From Physcomitrium patens (lineage: Eukaryota; Streptophyta; Bryopsida; Funariales; Funariaceae): 64,000 nucleotides of DNA. How positions within the stretch are numbered: position 1 is the first letter of the stretch; each line of letters opens with the position of its first letter. A program made the translations under genes and the position numbers. Below, piece after piece: positions 25,101 to 34,072 of this stretch. The notes under the pieces are model-generated. The model did no database searches. It worked only from the letters and a program-made list of their open reading frames with translations, and was not told the origin of the DNA. The stretch spans positions 15,660,712 through 15,724,711 of the forward strand of contig NC_037254.1 in NCBI RefSeq assembly GCF_000002425.4. Reading direction: 5' to 3'.

Positions 25101-25620
25101 TGCAAGAAAGCTTTTGCACCTATAAATATGGGTTTAATTGAACTGGACTTATGACTCTCTACTTGATTAACTACACTGTTAGTTACACTTTTAGAGAAAG
25201 TAAGAGTTTAGAAAATCTAATCTATTTGAGGGTTGTATTTTTTTAACCATGATAAACCTAAAATGATTGGATTAGAGGGAGATCTAATGATATTAAATAC
25301 TACAAAGCTATTATGACCATTGATTATTACTTCTATAGGAAGGATTTTATGAGTAATATCTCCAGAAGACAATGGACGACCATCTATGACTTCTACATGA
25401 ACAGATTTAGTTTTCTTTACTAAAGATATGCTATGTCTTTTAGTAAATTCTTCATCTAAAAAACACACTGGGGCTCTTGAATCTAACAAGGCAGAGACTT
25501 TGTAATGTTTAGGTCCTAAAATAACATTTAATGTAAAACAAGGAAAGGGCTCTGAGGAGAGAATAGGACCTTTACTAGAAGTTGTGCAAGGTTCCAACCG
25601 CACGGTCCCTATAGTAAATG
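22121..25620 (-). pseudogene. pol: protease, RT, RNase H, integrase, chromodomain (family A)
   Basis: From the N-terminus: protease at 25,217-25,603 (LLDSRAPVCFLDEEF; the catalytic DSGA is damaged to DSRA); RT at 23,950-24,879 with MPFGLTNAS and an intact catalytic box YLDDILIYS; RNase H with METHASDF (catalytic Asp context altered) and DKELLAI; integrase zinc finger at 23,288-23,524; core at 22,711-23,164 (MDFITN, SDKRTQF, ERVNQVLEQYL); C-terminal GPF-type region; and a chromodomain ending at 22,121 (EYLVH, TWEP, NL). A TGG to TAG stop lies in the chromodomain and a frameshift in the core. It would copy RNA to cDNA and insert it; the chromodomain guides insertion to marked chromatin. Confidence 0.88.
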
Positions 25621-25639
25621 GACAAACTCGTTTTCCGAC

Positions 25640-26616
25640 ATATTATCTTCTTTCACAGCCATAGTCTTCATTTTGTGATTGTGTCATTTCTTTGGACAAT
25701 GTTGAGCAGTGTGCTTTGGTTCTCCACAATATAAACATAATCCTTCTTGACGACGAGAAGTCTTTTTTTGCTCAGTAAGAGGTTTGAAACGTACTACATC
25801 AATTTATATATCCTCTACTTTCGAATGTATGTGTTGAAGAGGTATTGGTATTGCCATTGAATTATAGTAATATTGAGGTCCACTTATACGGTTCTTAAAT
25901 CAAAATTCAAAAAGGCCATTGTCGCACTTTACAGCAAAGTCAATTGCTTGACTCAATGTTTGAAGATCAAGTAAGTTGAGCATTATTTTTTTTACCTCAT
26001 ATTATAATCCGTAGAAAAATTGGCTAATAAGTGCAGCATCATCCTACTTGATATCAATTACAAGTTGTCAAAATTGTGAAGCGTACAACGTTACCGATTA
26101 ATTAGCTTGTCATAAAATACGGATCTTTTTGGTTGCAACACGAATTGCATCATGTTCTCCATACATGGGTCAAAACTTTGCTAGAAAAGCCTCTAGATTA
26201 TCCAATATTAGATCTCGTCATTCAAGAAAAGATGAAAACCATGATAGTGCTGAACTTGAAAGAAGCGTACCAATGAATCTAACTTGCGATCCTGGAGTTG
26301 GATAGCTTTGGGATTGAAGTTCAATCACAAGTTGCACTTGATTGATAAATCCTCAAAACTTAGATCTGGTGCCATCAAACTTCTCGGGTAGGGCAATTTT
26401 TGGTTCTCTAATACTGGAAGGACATTCCACCATAGGAAAAAGAACATGATTTGGTGCAGATGTTGAAGCAGCTCCAACCATTTCTATATCTTTACTTCCT
26501 GCCAATCTTGTTGCTCCTTGTGGTGGTAAATTGAGTTGATGCATTGCAAGCATTAACTCCCTCAATTGCTCTTGCATTTGTGCCATTGCACTCTTCATTT
26601 CAACAAGTTCTGCCAT
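25640..26616 (-). pseudogene. gag (family A)
   Basis: Starts at the ATG at 26,614-26,616 with MAELVEMKSAMAQMQEQ, a predicted coiled coil. Then comes the region ending LPEKFDGTRSKF, a TGA, then GFINQVQL. Further TGA codons occur in KF-stop-PMYGEHD near 26,168 and in F-stop-QL near 26,066; both are shared with other family A copies. The C-terminus contains a CCHC zinc knuckle (CLYCGE...AQHCPK in the better copies; here about 25,700-25,750). Gag assembles the particle and binds RNA; this copy cannot make full-length protein. Confidence 0.8.
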
Positions 26617-26829
26617 GATAATACTTAGAAAAGAGAAGATGTCTAATATTGCTCAAGACAAATAGAAGAGAGGACTTGAGAACAAAAAAAATACTAAGGA
26701 CAATATCAGTTTAGAAGAGGGTAATCCGCAACTTCTAATACGCTTATATCTTATCAAGAAAAAAGGGGTAATCTACTCTTAATCAAGATTAGACAAAGCT
26801 CTGATATTGTAGGTATATTCTTGTCAATC

Positions 26830-27390
26830 TGTCAAAGACAAGAACTCAATGAGAAAGCAATTCAGACAAGTGAGCCTTCATTCAAAGAAAGGTAACAAAA
26901 TATAAATAAACAATTATGTATATTGAAAGAGAAACTGGAATGGCTATTGCCAAAAGTTAAGAAAATTAGAGATCCTTGAAACTAGACCGGAAGCAAGAAA
27001 GGAATTGACAAGAGTGAAGAAGGCTTCACTCTTGTCTCTATATATACTATCTAACTAGGAGATACGTGGCGATGTTCTATAGGACCTTCAATATGTGTTG
27101 ACTTTGTAGGACACATGCTTTAACTTGCAAGACAAGTTTTTCTATGTGTAGGCCATATAGTTAGCTTGATCTTCAAGCTAACAACATGTATGGCACATGG
27201 CTAACTTGTTGACCACGTTTCTAATCCAAAAAGTCAATTAAAGACACCTATGAAGTCAAAGCAGCGTCTATGAAGCTTCTAAGAAGCTTTCATATTAAAT
27301 ACTATAGAATTAACTTACTTTTACCTACTTTTACTTACTTCCACCTATTTGTATATGTAATTATTAGCTTACATGCATATGTCCGTGATA
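26830..27390 (-). repeat. Family A 5' LTR with promoter, hairpin and adjacent PBS
   Basis: Starts TGTCAAAGAC and ends TCCGTGATA (plus strand). The hairpin lies at 27,007-27,036. On the minus strand the TATATATA box lies about 30 nt before CACTCTTGTCAA. Directly inside the LTR is GA then TTGACAAGAATA, complementary to that segment at 10 of 12 positions. The tRNA-iMet-like TATCAGAGC follows 23 nt inside the LTR. Confidence 0.9.
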
Positions 27391-29024
27391 CTAAGTCCCA
27401 AGTTTTTTTCTCACAATTTGTTATCAGAAAGACCTTAGATATGTATTCATTTGAGATTTGATTATCAATTTTGACATGAAGGAATTAGTATTTTATATTA
27501 TAGAAACATAGTTTTTGTAGAACTTCACGAGAAGATTGATACAAGGATATAATACTTTTCTATAGACATTTGTAGTTGAGTCTTTTGATAAGCAACTTAT
27601 TGAAAGTTGTTTATAAAGAAGGTAAGCAAAATATTAGTTACTTAATGTTTATTAGTTCTAAGATATTTTTGGAAAGAATCTTTTTATTGGCTTCTTTAAA
27701 TAATTGATTAAACAAGAAACAAATAAAAAAGTTATAAAGCTTAAAAAGAAGTTGAAGGAGAAGAAGAAAAGATGGTGGCTTATTTTAACTATTTACAAAA
27801 ATAATAAAAAAATGTTTCTAACTATTGGACTTACACAAGTGGGCAACTCCATATCTTCTTGCAATCTTAAGTTGTCCATATCTTCTAATTGATACTGCCG
27901 AAATTGGAGATAAATATATTCAATATCCACATTGTCCATTTAATATTATTACAAATGTTTGAATTTTATAAAAATTAAGTTTAGTAAGAAGACTTGTTAA
28001 AAGTTTTAACACACTACTCAACATTTTTGAAAGAAGTGCATCAACCACAAATCAAAAATATACCCTTTGGCGTTTTCCTTCTATATGATTTATGACATTG
28101 AAGTGTTCTACATTGACCAGGACTGCTCTGAAAATAGGTGAGGAACTGAGGTATTTTAAAAAGTTGGTCTGCCTTTTCAGATTTTTGACAAAAATTTATG
28201 ACAATCAACGTTGCATCTTTCGTAGAGAAATTACACCCAAAGTAGCCCAACAATTGATCTGGGCACGATCTCATCTTAACTAAACTTGCACAGCATGGTG
28301 CAAGATACTTAAAAGAAATGGCGTCAAATAGTTTTGCTGAGAAGTTTCTCAATACGGCATTCTAAATTGGAAGAGTAGTAAGGCTTTAAGAAAGATATCT
28401 GCATGACTTCGTGTGAACGCAGCTGAATCGGGAGATTATAGTTTAGCTTACACCACCAGGGGTACGCATTCCTTGATTTAACTATAATGGTCCTGTCAAG
28501 TGTTTCGCTGCCCGGCAGGAGAATCCATCAATCTCCAATCTGCAATCAGGCTTGTGAATAGTTGAAATATAATCCAGAAGAAATTGAATCTGATGATGGA
28601 TGGAAGATAATTGGGGTCAAACAGTTCTCTCCGGGCTGGCATGCATAGGTTGAGACTGTCTGACAAGACCCACAGAAGGCATGCTGCGTCATTGAGTGCT
28701 TTGAATTGCACCACAATAAGTCATGACCAGGCCTAACATTCTGTAGGAGGTAACCAAAGATGCATGAATCAGGAGCTGGGGTTTATCCATCCGTCCGCGA
28801 AACCTGACTTAGCTCTTGATGGGTTTCGGAGGTTGTCGAATGTGACTGAACTTCAACCCCCGAGTTCTGGATGTAGTGAGAGTCCTCGGCGAGCTGACGA
28901 TGCCATGGCAAGGTGATGAGTTGTTGGTGTTGTAGGTGCAACTCTGAGATTGGATCTTTCTTACACTTGCTTTTACGTAGTGGTGAAATCGGGTGCGCTA
29001 GGTCGGTCCAAGGCAGTGCTGTTG
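27391..29024. other. Intergenic DNA, GC-richer from about 28,040, no recognisable gene
   Basis: After the duplicated CTAAG, AT-rich sequence gives way at about 28,040 to higher-complexity DNA. The longest frames (28,041-28,352, 28,496-28,714 and 28,783-29,040, minus) lack recognisable motifs. The composition suggests a decayed gene or a different transposon internal region, possibly belonging to the copia LTR at 29,025. Confidence 0.45.
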
Positions 29025-29270
29025 TGTTACAGCTCCGCACTTCGCCTCATCATCCAGTTATGCCCGGTGTATGTTCCGTAACGGGTGTTTGAACGATTCC
29101 AAAGAGAAGAGTGTGTATACCCGAAAGATGATCTCCGTGTACATCGAGAACTGAGTATATACAAGGAATTTGATTGGAGGCTTCCAGATGGAAGCGCTAT
29201 CATCGGATCTGGTTTAACTAACGATATCAGAGTGATGTACAGAATCAAGGTTTATTGATCAATTGTAACA
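29025..29270 (-). repeat. Copia-type LTR, 246 bp
   Basis: Bounded by TGTTACAG on the left and TTGTAACA on the right (inverted TGTTACA ends). Immediately right is CCCTCCTTAA, which on the minus strand is the polypurine tract TTAAGGAGGG abutting an LTR start. That makes it the 3' LTR of a minus-strand element whose body would lie to the right. No copia coding domain was recognised there, so the element is truncated or non-autonomous. No flanking duplication. Confidence 0.5.
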
Positions 29271-30834
29271 CCCTCCTTAAGTCGTAGAGATTTGGAAGTA
29301 CATGAACTGTGAAGATATAGTGTGCCGCCTCACGCTCTTCGCCCTCTGGAAGGATCACCTCCTCGGGTTTACCAGGTTTCTTCTTCATCTTTGTCTGCTG
29401 TCGTGGTCGGGTAGCAGCGGAGCATCGATATGGTAGTGAGAAAAAATAGATCACGAGGGGTGAAGAGAGGAAGAGAGATATAGAGATAGAATATGTGAGG
29501 GAAGAGTGGAGATTAAAATAAAGCTACTCGGCGACCACTCAGAAACGGGGTGAATGTGGCTCTAGTTGATCATGTCGCGTGAGTGAATTTGGTCGTTGTT
29601 GGAGCCTGTTCCATGCATGCGTATTTACTGAGATACAGTTTGATTATATTTTCCGGGTGGTGAGTTCGCTTTTCTTGATGGGTGCAAATGGTGTCCTGGA
29701 ACAGGGAGTGACTGAGTATTACGGTGAGGAATTTTGCCCTATCCTTGTAAGGCTGCACCAAATCTTGCAAAGTTGACCTTGTGTTTTAAGACGAAGCTAG
29801 AGAGCTTATTAAGGCGGAGCAGAACCCTTATCCAGAGACGTGCTTGGTTTCCTGTCGAAGTTTTGCTAGAAAGCAATAGTAATGCTGAATTCTAATAGTA
29901 ATGCTGCATTGCTCGTCATGACCACAAGACTGTGAGGACCCTATCTATCAAAGAGACCACTGCAATCAATGGCACACGAGCGGGGAACATATTTGCCAAC
30001 GGGTTTTTGTACTCTGTTTTGAACAATTTTATTTATTTATTATATTTATTATAGGACTGCTGTAACATGGGGTCATGTGCAGGAAGAGCAATTGTTCGGG
30101 GTCTTGAACGAGGTAGGAGAGGAAGAACGGAGTACAACTCCTCTGTAGCATCCTCACCATCACTTCGCTTCTTGGCAATAATTACTTTTCTATGGGCGGC
30201 TCCTATGCGTCTGCGCAGGGCCAGCCCCAGTCTGTGCTTCGTGTTGCTCCTCACCGACCACGTCTCTCATCGCGGGCGAGGAAACTCAGCACCTTCTTTT
30301 TGTCCTTAATACAAATGTCGACAGAGGCCGTCATCGATATGAGCTAGAGAGCCGGCGAGCTCTTTGGAGCAGAGCTGGAAAACTTAACGGTGATTGGTGC
30401 TAGTTCAAGATTCTAGGTTAGTTCTTAACAAAAAGAAAGACCCACAAGGATGTCATTACTCCCAGGTTGTGTGTAACGCTTTGTACATGAAGCTCACCAT
30501 CATGGTCTTCCTCACTGTTGGGGCTTTCGCGTGTACTTGGACAGCACATCAAGACAACGGGACGTTGTGGACGGACCGTTGGTTTGTCTACAAAGAGATA
30601 GAAAGTTCCTTCGGCTCTCTTCGTTTTAAATTAAAATGCGTAATAAATTAAAATTATACATATAAAAATAGTTTTATCATATTTTTTGGTTAAAATATTT
30701 ATATATATAATAATTATGTATATATATATATATTTATTTAAAAAACTTTTAAGTTTTGCAAATAGATAAAAGTTTTGCAAATAACTATATATATGTATAT
30801 AGTTATATGTTATCTATATAAATAAAGTGTATTA
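29271..30834. other. GC-richer unclassified DNA
   Basis: Next to the copia LTR; possibly its element body to about 29,500. 30,060-30,310 has open frames on both strands, Arg/Ser-rich and without known domains. From about 30,650 the sequence turns AT-rich with (TA)n. No gene is supported. Confidence 0.4.
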
Positions 30835-31250
30835 CTACTACTACTATAATTTTTTGTTGTTGTCACCACAACTTCCTATCCACTCACCATATTATTAATT
30901 TATTTATATTTATTTCAATTAAAATATCTCTTAATATTTCTAATATGTTATCTTTTTTTTAAATTAATTAGAAAGTAAGGTAATAGAAAATTAATATTAT
31001 TTATATAAAAAAATTAAGAAGTTAATAAATATATAAATATAAATATTTATTAAAATTTTATTAAAATTTTAGTTAAAAAAATATATTTTTATCTTCTAAA
31101 AGTATTACAATTAATATTGTATAAATATATATAATATTAATTAATTAATTAAAAATATTTTTTGTATTTAACATAATTAAAGAATGTAATGGCATGTAAT
31201 AGATGGTAAGTTGTAGTAGCAATAGCAAAACAATGTGGCATTATCTTGGC
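30835..31250. mobile_element. MITE-like foldback element related to 12,640-13,080
   Basis: The left end (TTTTTTGTTGTTGTCACCAC, then AACTTCCTATCCACTCACC) is an imperfect inverted copy of the right end (about 31,186-31,243, GGCATGTAATAGATGGTAAG, TTGTAGTAGCAATAGC). Size and internal AT-richness match the foldback at 12.6 kb, and the arm motif CACCACAA is shared. Borders are approximate. Confidence 0.4.
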
Positions 31251-31355
31251 TTCAATGACTTTGTTAGTAAAATGTTTGATAATTATCTAATTTCCATTAT
31301 AGAGACCATTTACTTAATCAAAATTATGTAAAAGCATCATAAATATGTTAACTTT

Positions 31356-31826
31356 TATTGAAGAAATAGAACATTGAAGTCACAACATATAGCAATAGCA
31401 AGGTTGTACACAAAGAGAGTATTAAGTAAGATGTTTTTCACTTCTAATATCTAATACTTATAGGTTGTGGTTGCTGCTGTATGAGACAACTTCCGCTCTT
31501 TGACTTTTATACATATGATCCTAGGTCCTAGGATCCTTTGGCATCTAACGTACCTCGAGGATATCCTACAGTCCTTAGATCCTTTGGCATCTTACTAACC
31601 ACAAGGATATCCTATGCCAAATATTAATTATTCTTTTCTAGTCTTTGAATATTTCTTAGTTCATACTTTATTTTCTTGACTTTGACTCTTGATCCTTGAC
31701 CTCATCCTATATCCATAGGATACCGTTTCCATATATCAAGAGTCAACTCTTTGACTATTAGCAACTTACTTAAGGTAATACCTTTTACTATGTAACTTAT
31801 TTTACTTTTGCTTACTTACTTCAATA
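31356..31826 (-). repeat. Copia 3' LTR (471 bp)
   Basis: Aligns along its length with the right LTR at 42,699-43,368, apart from the inserted family A solo LTR there. It contains repeated AGGATATCCTA-type blocks. The polypurine tract on the minus strand lies just right (AAGTAGGAG). Confidence 0.88.
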
Positions 31827-31849
31827 CTCCTACTTTGCTACTAGTAAAA

Positions 31850-32324
31850 GGACTTTCAATCCTAAAGCCTTTGTCAACATGCAAGTCTATCCTTTACTAA
31901 TGCCTTTGTCAACAAATCAGTAAAAAAATCTTCTGTTGTACAATACTTCATAACAATTACTCCCATTTCAATCTTTTGTCTTATAAAGTGATGTTGAATG
32001 TCAATGTCTTTGGTCCTTGAATGACGATTTGGATTCTTTGCAAAAATAAGACATCTTTGATTGACAGACTTCATTAAAGTTACTTCAATTTGCACTACTC
32101 CAATGTCCTCTAAAAGTTGTCTTAGTCATATTGCCTCCATTGTACCATAGCTTGCTGTCATGTACTCTACCTCCATTATTGACCTTGCAATTGTTGGTTG
32201 TCTTTGGCAATTCCATGAAATTGCTCCCACTCAGAAAAAGAATGCATATTCACTTTTTGACCTTCTACCATTTATATCTCTAGTCCAATCCGCATCACAA
32301 TAAATATGCATAGTAATGTTATTA
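31850..32324 (-). pseudogene. Copia RNase H, C-terminal part
   Basis: The minus-strand frame 31,874-32,095 carries NRHSRTKDIDIQHHFIR and the closing block LTKAL typical of copia RNase H (usually ADxxTK; here TDLLTK). Upstream blocks to 32,324 are broken by stops. The domain is cut by the family B element; its other part resumes at 38,508 after the duplicated CCTTT. Confidence 0.8.
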
Positions 32325-32329
32325 CCTTT

Positions 32330-32774
32330 TATTAGGGACATAGTCCTTAGAACCTTCTAGAGACAAGTTTCTAGAACCTTCTAGAGACAAGTTTCTAGAA
32401 CCTTCTAGAGACAAGCTTCTAGAACCTTCTAAAAGCAAGTCTCTGGAACCTTCTAGAAGCTTCTTAGTTAGTGGAAGATATTAGAGACATAGTCCTTAGA
32501 ACCTTCTAGAGATAAGTTTCTAGAACCTTCTAGAAGCAAGTCTCTAGAACCTTCTAGAAGCTTCCTAGTTGGTAGAAGTTGCTTGAGAAGCTTCCTAAAT
32601 AGGAGTATATATTGGAATCGAGGCTGAAGAGTTCTTCAGTCTCGACAACACATCTCTTGGAGCTCTAGCTCACCTCTCTAGTGTTGTTCTTGTATTCATC
32701 TGATTAATCTAGTTCTTGCCAATTCTTCTTGAACTTCTTGGTAGATATCAAGTCTGTATTTTGTGTCCGTGACA
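32330..32774 (+). repeat. Family B 5' LTR
   Basis: Begins TATTAGGG (TGTTAGGG in the other LTR) and ends GTCCGTGACA. The U3 part has tandem 24-bp units built on TTCTAGAACC, four where the 3' LTR has three. TATA box TATATATT at 32,606-32,613. A hairpin of 13-bp arms (one G.T pair) with a 2-nt loop lies at 32,618-32,645. Confidence 0.93.
32369..32594 (+). promoter_or_regulatory. Array of perfect heat shock elements in the family B LTR promoter
   Basis: Heat shock factor sites are inverted NGAAN pentamers (GAAnnTTCnnGAA). This LTR has three-unit sites TTCtaGAAccTTC at 32,369, 32,393 and 32,417. Four-unit perfect sites lie at 32,446-32,463 (GAAccTTCtaGAAgcTTC), 32,518-32,535 and 32,547-32,564, with two-unit sites at 32,499 and 32,587. 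All keep exact 5-bp phasing and end 12 bp before the TATA box. The 3' LTR keeps four-unit sites at 38,174, 38,246 and 38,275. ONSEN of Arabidopsis, a copia element, is activated by heat through such sites; heat induction here is inferred. Confidence 0.75.
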
Positions 32775-32787
32775 GTTTGTCGAGACT
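32638..32787 (+). promoter_or_regulatory. Candidate self-priming pair: R-region primer and PBS of family B
   Basis: AGTCTCGACAA at 32,638-32,648 starts 32 nt downstream of the start of the TATA box, the expected transcription start. Its exact complement TTGTCGAGACT lies at 32,777-32,787, two bases inside the LTR end (32,774). The match is 11 nt, the length used by Tf1, whose RNA 5' end primes its own reverse transcription. No TGG-type tRNA PBS adjoins the LTR; TATCAGAGC occurs only 27 nt further in. Confidence 0.6.
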
Positions 32788-33054
32788 TCATTCACCTCAG
32801 ATATCAGAGCTAGTTTCTTCTTTGTTAGAGTGTGGATTACCCCTCTGCTTAGAAGTGTACTAGCACTTTAGAGGTTGCGGATTATCCTCCTCTAAATTGA
32901 TACTTCTTTTGTTACAATATTGGAGTCTTATTCTTCTTGGAGAGAGTGGATTATTCCTTTTCTTGAAGCTCTTAAGGCATTTTAGAGGTTGCGGAGTACC
33001 CTCCTCTAAACCAATATTGTCTTCTTGTAGAGTCATTTTTGTCCTTCTCTTAGA
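32788..33054 (+). other. Family B leader
   Basis: Non-coding leader between PBS and gag. It contains tRNA-iMet-like TATCAGAGC at 32,802-32,810 and three copies of a TTTAGAGGTTGCGGA-type block (near 32,868, 32,978 and related forms), matching the leader of family A. A packaging role is possible. Confidence 0.5.
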
Positions 33055-34010
33055 ATGGTCGGGGGCCAAGACATTAGTATGACGGAAAGTTCAAAGTCCA
33101 AGTTAGATGCTATCATGAATGCCCTCGCTACGTTATCGCAAAGAACTGCAGAGATTGAAGGAGTCATGGCAAGGCTTCATAATGATGGAGCATCTGAGAT
33201 GGTACAATCTAGGTTGGACCAGCCTCAAACTTTTACACTTGGAGAAGCAACTTTGCCTCAAGTTCGACAAGCACCGCTGGTTCTATAACATAAGGAACCC
33301 CGAGTTAGCCTTCCGGACAAGTTCGATGGTACACGTTCCAAGTTTCGAGGATTCGTCAACCAAATCAGGTTGATAACAGTTTTACAACCCGAACGCTATC
33401 CAACGGAAGAGTCACGTGTTGGGCTTATTGGAACCTTACTTACAAGACAAGCTCTATCATGGTTTGCTCATTTGTTTGAGAAACGATCGTCCATACTAAA
33501 CAACTTTGAAACCTTTTTGGAAGCATTTGGTGAACAAGACAAAGTTCGATGGGCTACAACAAAGATCCGGTCACTACGACAAGGGATGCGTTCTACATCA
33601 GTCTATGCATCGAACTTCAGGCAATTAGCATGCGACATCAATTGTGACGAAGAAGCGTTGATGAGTCAATTCTATTGGAATTTAAGGGACGATGTGAAGG
33701 ATTTGCTATTAACTCTTCCTGATCCGCAAATGCTCAACGAAGCTATTAGCCAAGCTGTGAAGTGCGATAATCGCCTATTCCAATGTCGCCAAGATCAATG
33801 TTCAAGACAACATACAGTTCGCCACATCCAACTATGTCGGCAAGCAGCATGAATTCACATTCAGAGGTAGAAGACATGCAAATTGCTGCGGTACATGTCA
33901 AATCTCTTACTCTAGAAGAAAAAAAGTGGCGTATGGAGGAAGGTCTATGCTTGTATTGCGGTGAATAAGGCCACAAAGTTGAAAACTACCCCAAGAAGCA
34001 AATTCGATGT
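33055..34010 (+). pseudogene. gag (family B)
   Basis: ATG at 33,055 (a second in-frame ATG at 33,079). The first part is acidic and helical (SKSKLDAIMNALATLSQRTAE, coiled-coil-like). TAA at 33,286 interrupts it. The frame resumes as PDKFDGTRSKFRGFVNQIRL and continues through the gag core (LSWFAHLFE, NFRQLACDIN, LPDPQMLNEAIS) to 33,852. The zinc knuckle is in another frame (33,783-33,968, EGLCLYCGE) after a frameshift. It ends in a stop within the knuckle, whose last Cys is Tyr. The F-R-QL block is intact here, unlike in family A copies. Confidence 0.85.
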
Positions 34011-34072
34011 ATTATCAAGAGTAGGGGTGCGTTTATTCAGGAAAACGAGGATGCCCAGCCACAATAGGAACC

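Larger units (their letters stand above)
21002..27390 (-). mobile_element. Complete family A Ty3/gypsy chromovirus, minus strand, TSD CTAAG
   Basis: LTRs at 21,002-21,561 and 26,830-27,390 (560 and 561 bp) are flanked by the 5-bp duplication CTAAG at 20,997-21,001 and 27,391-27,395. The right LTR ends in TA instead of CA. Between them on the minus strand lie the PBS region, gag, protease, RT, RNase H, integrase, chromodomain and the extra ORF. The total is 6,389 bp. It has no large insertion and is the best reference for the family A layout, but gag and pol carry several stops and at least one frameshift (in integrase near 22,960). Confidence 0.93.

Noticed and set aside
30067-30309. 80-codon Arg/Ser-rich frame as a gene
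   Set aside because: The opposite strand is equally open and no domain or conservation is visible.
32346-32600. CRISPR-like spaced repeats
   Set aside because: Units are tandem 24-bp LTR repeats in a plant retroelement, with no unique spacers or cas genes.
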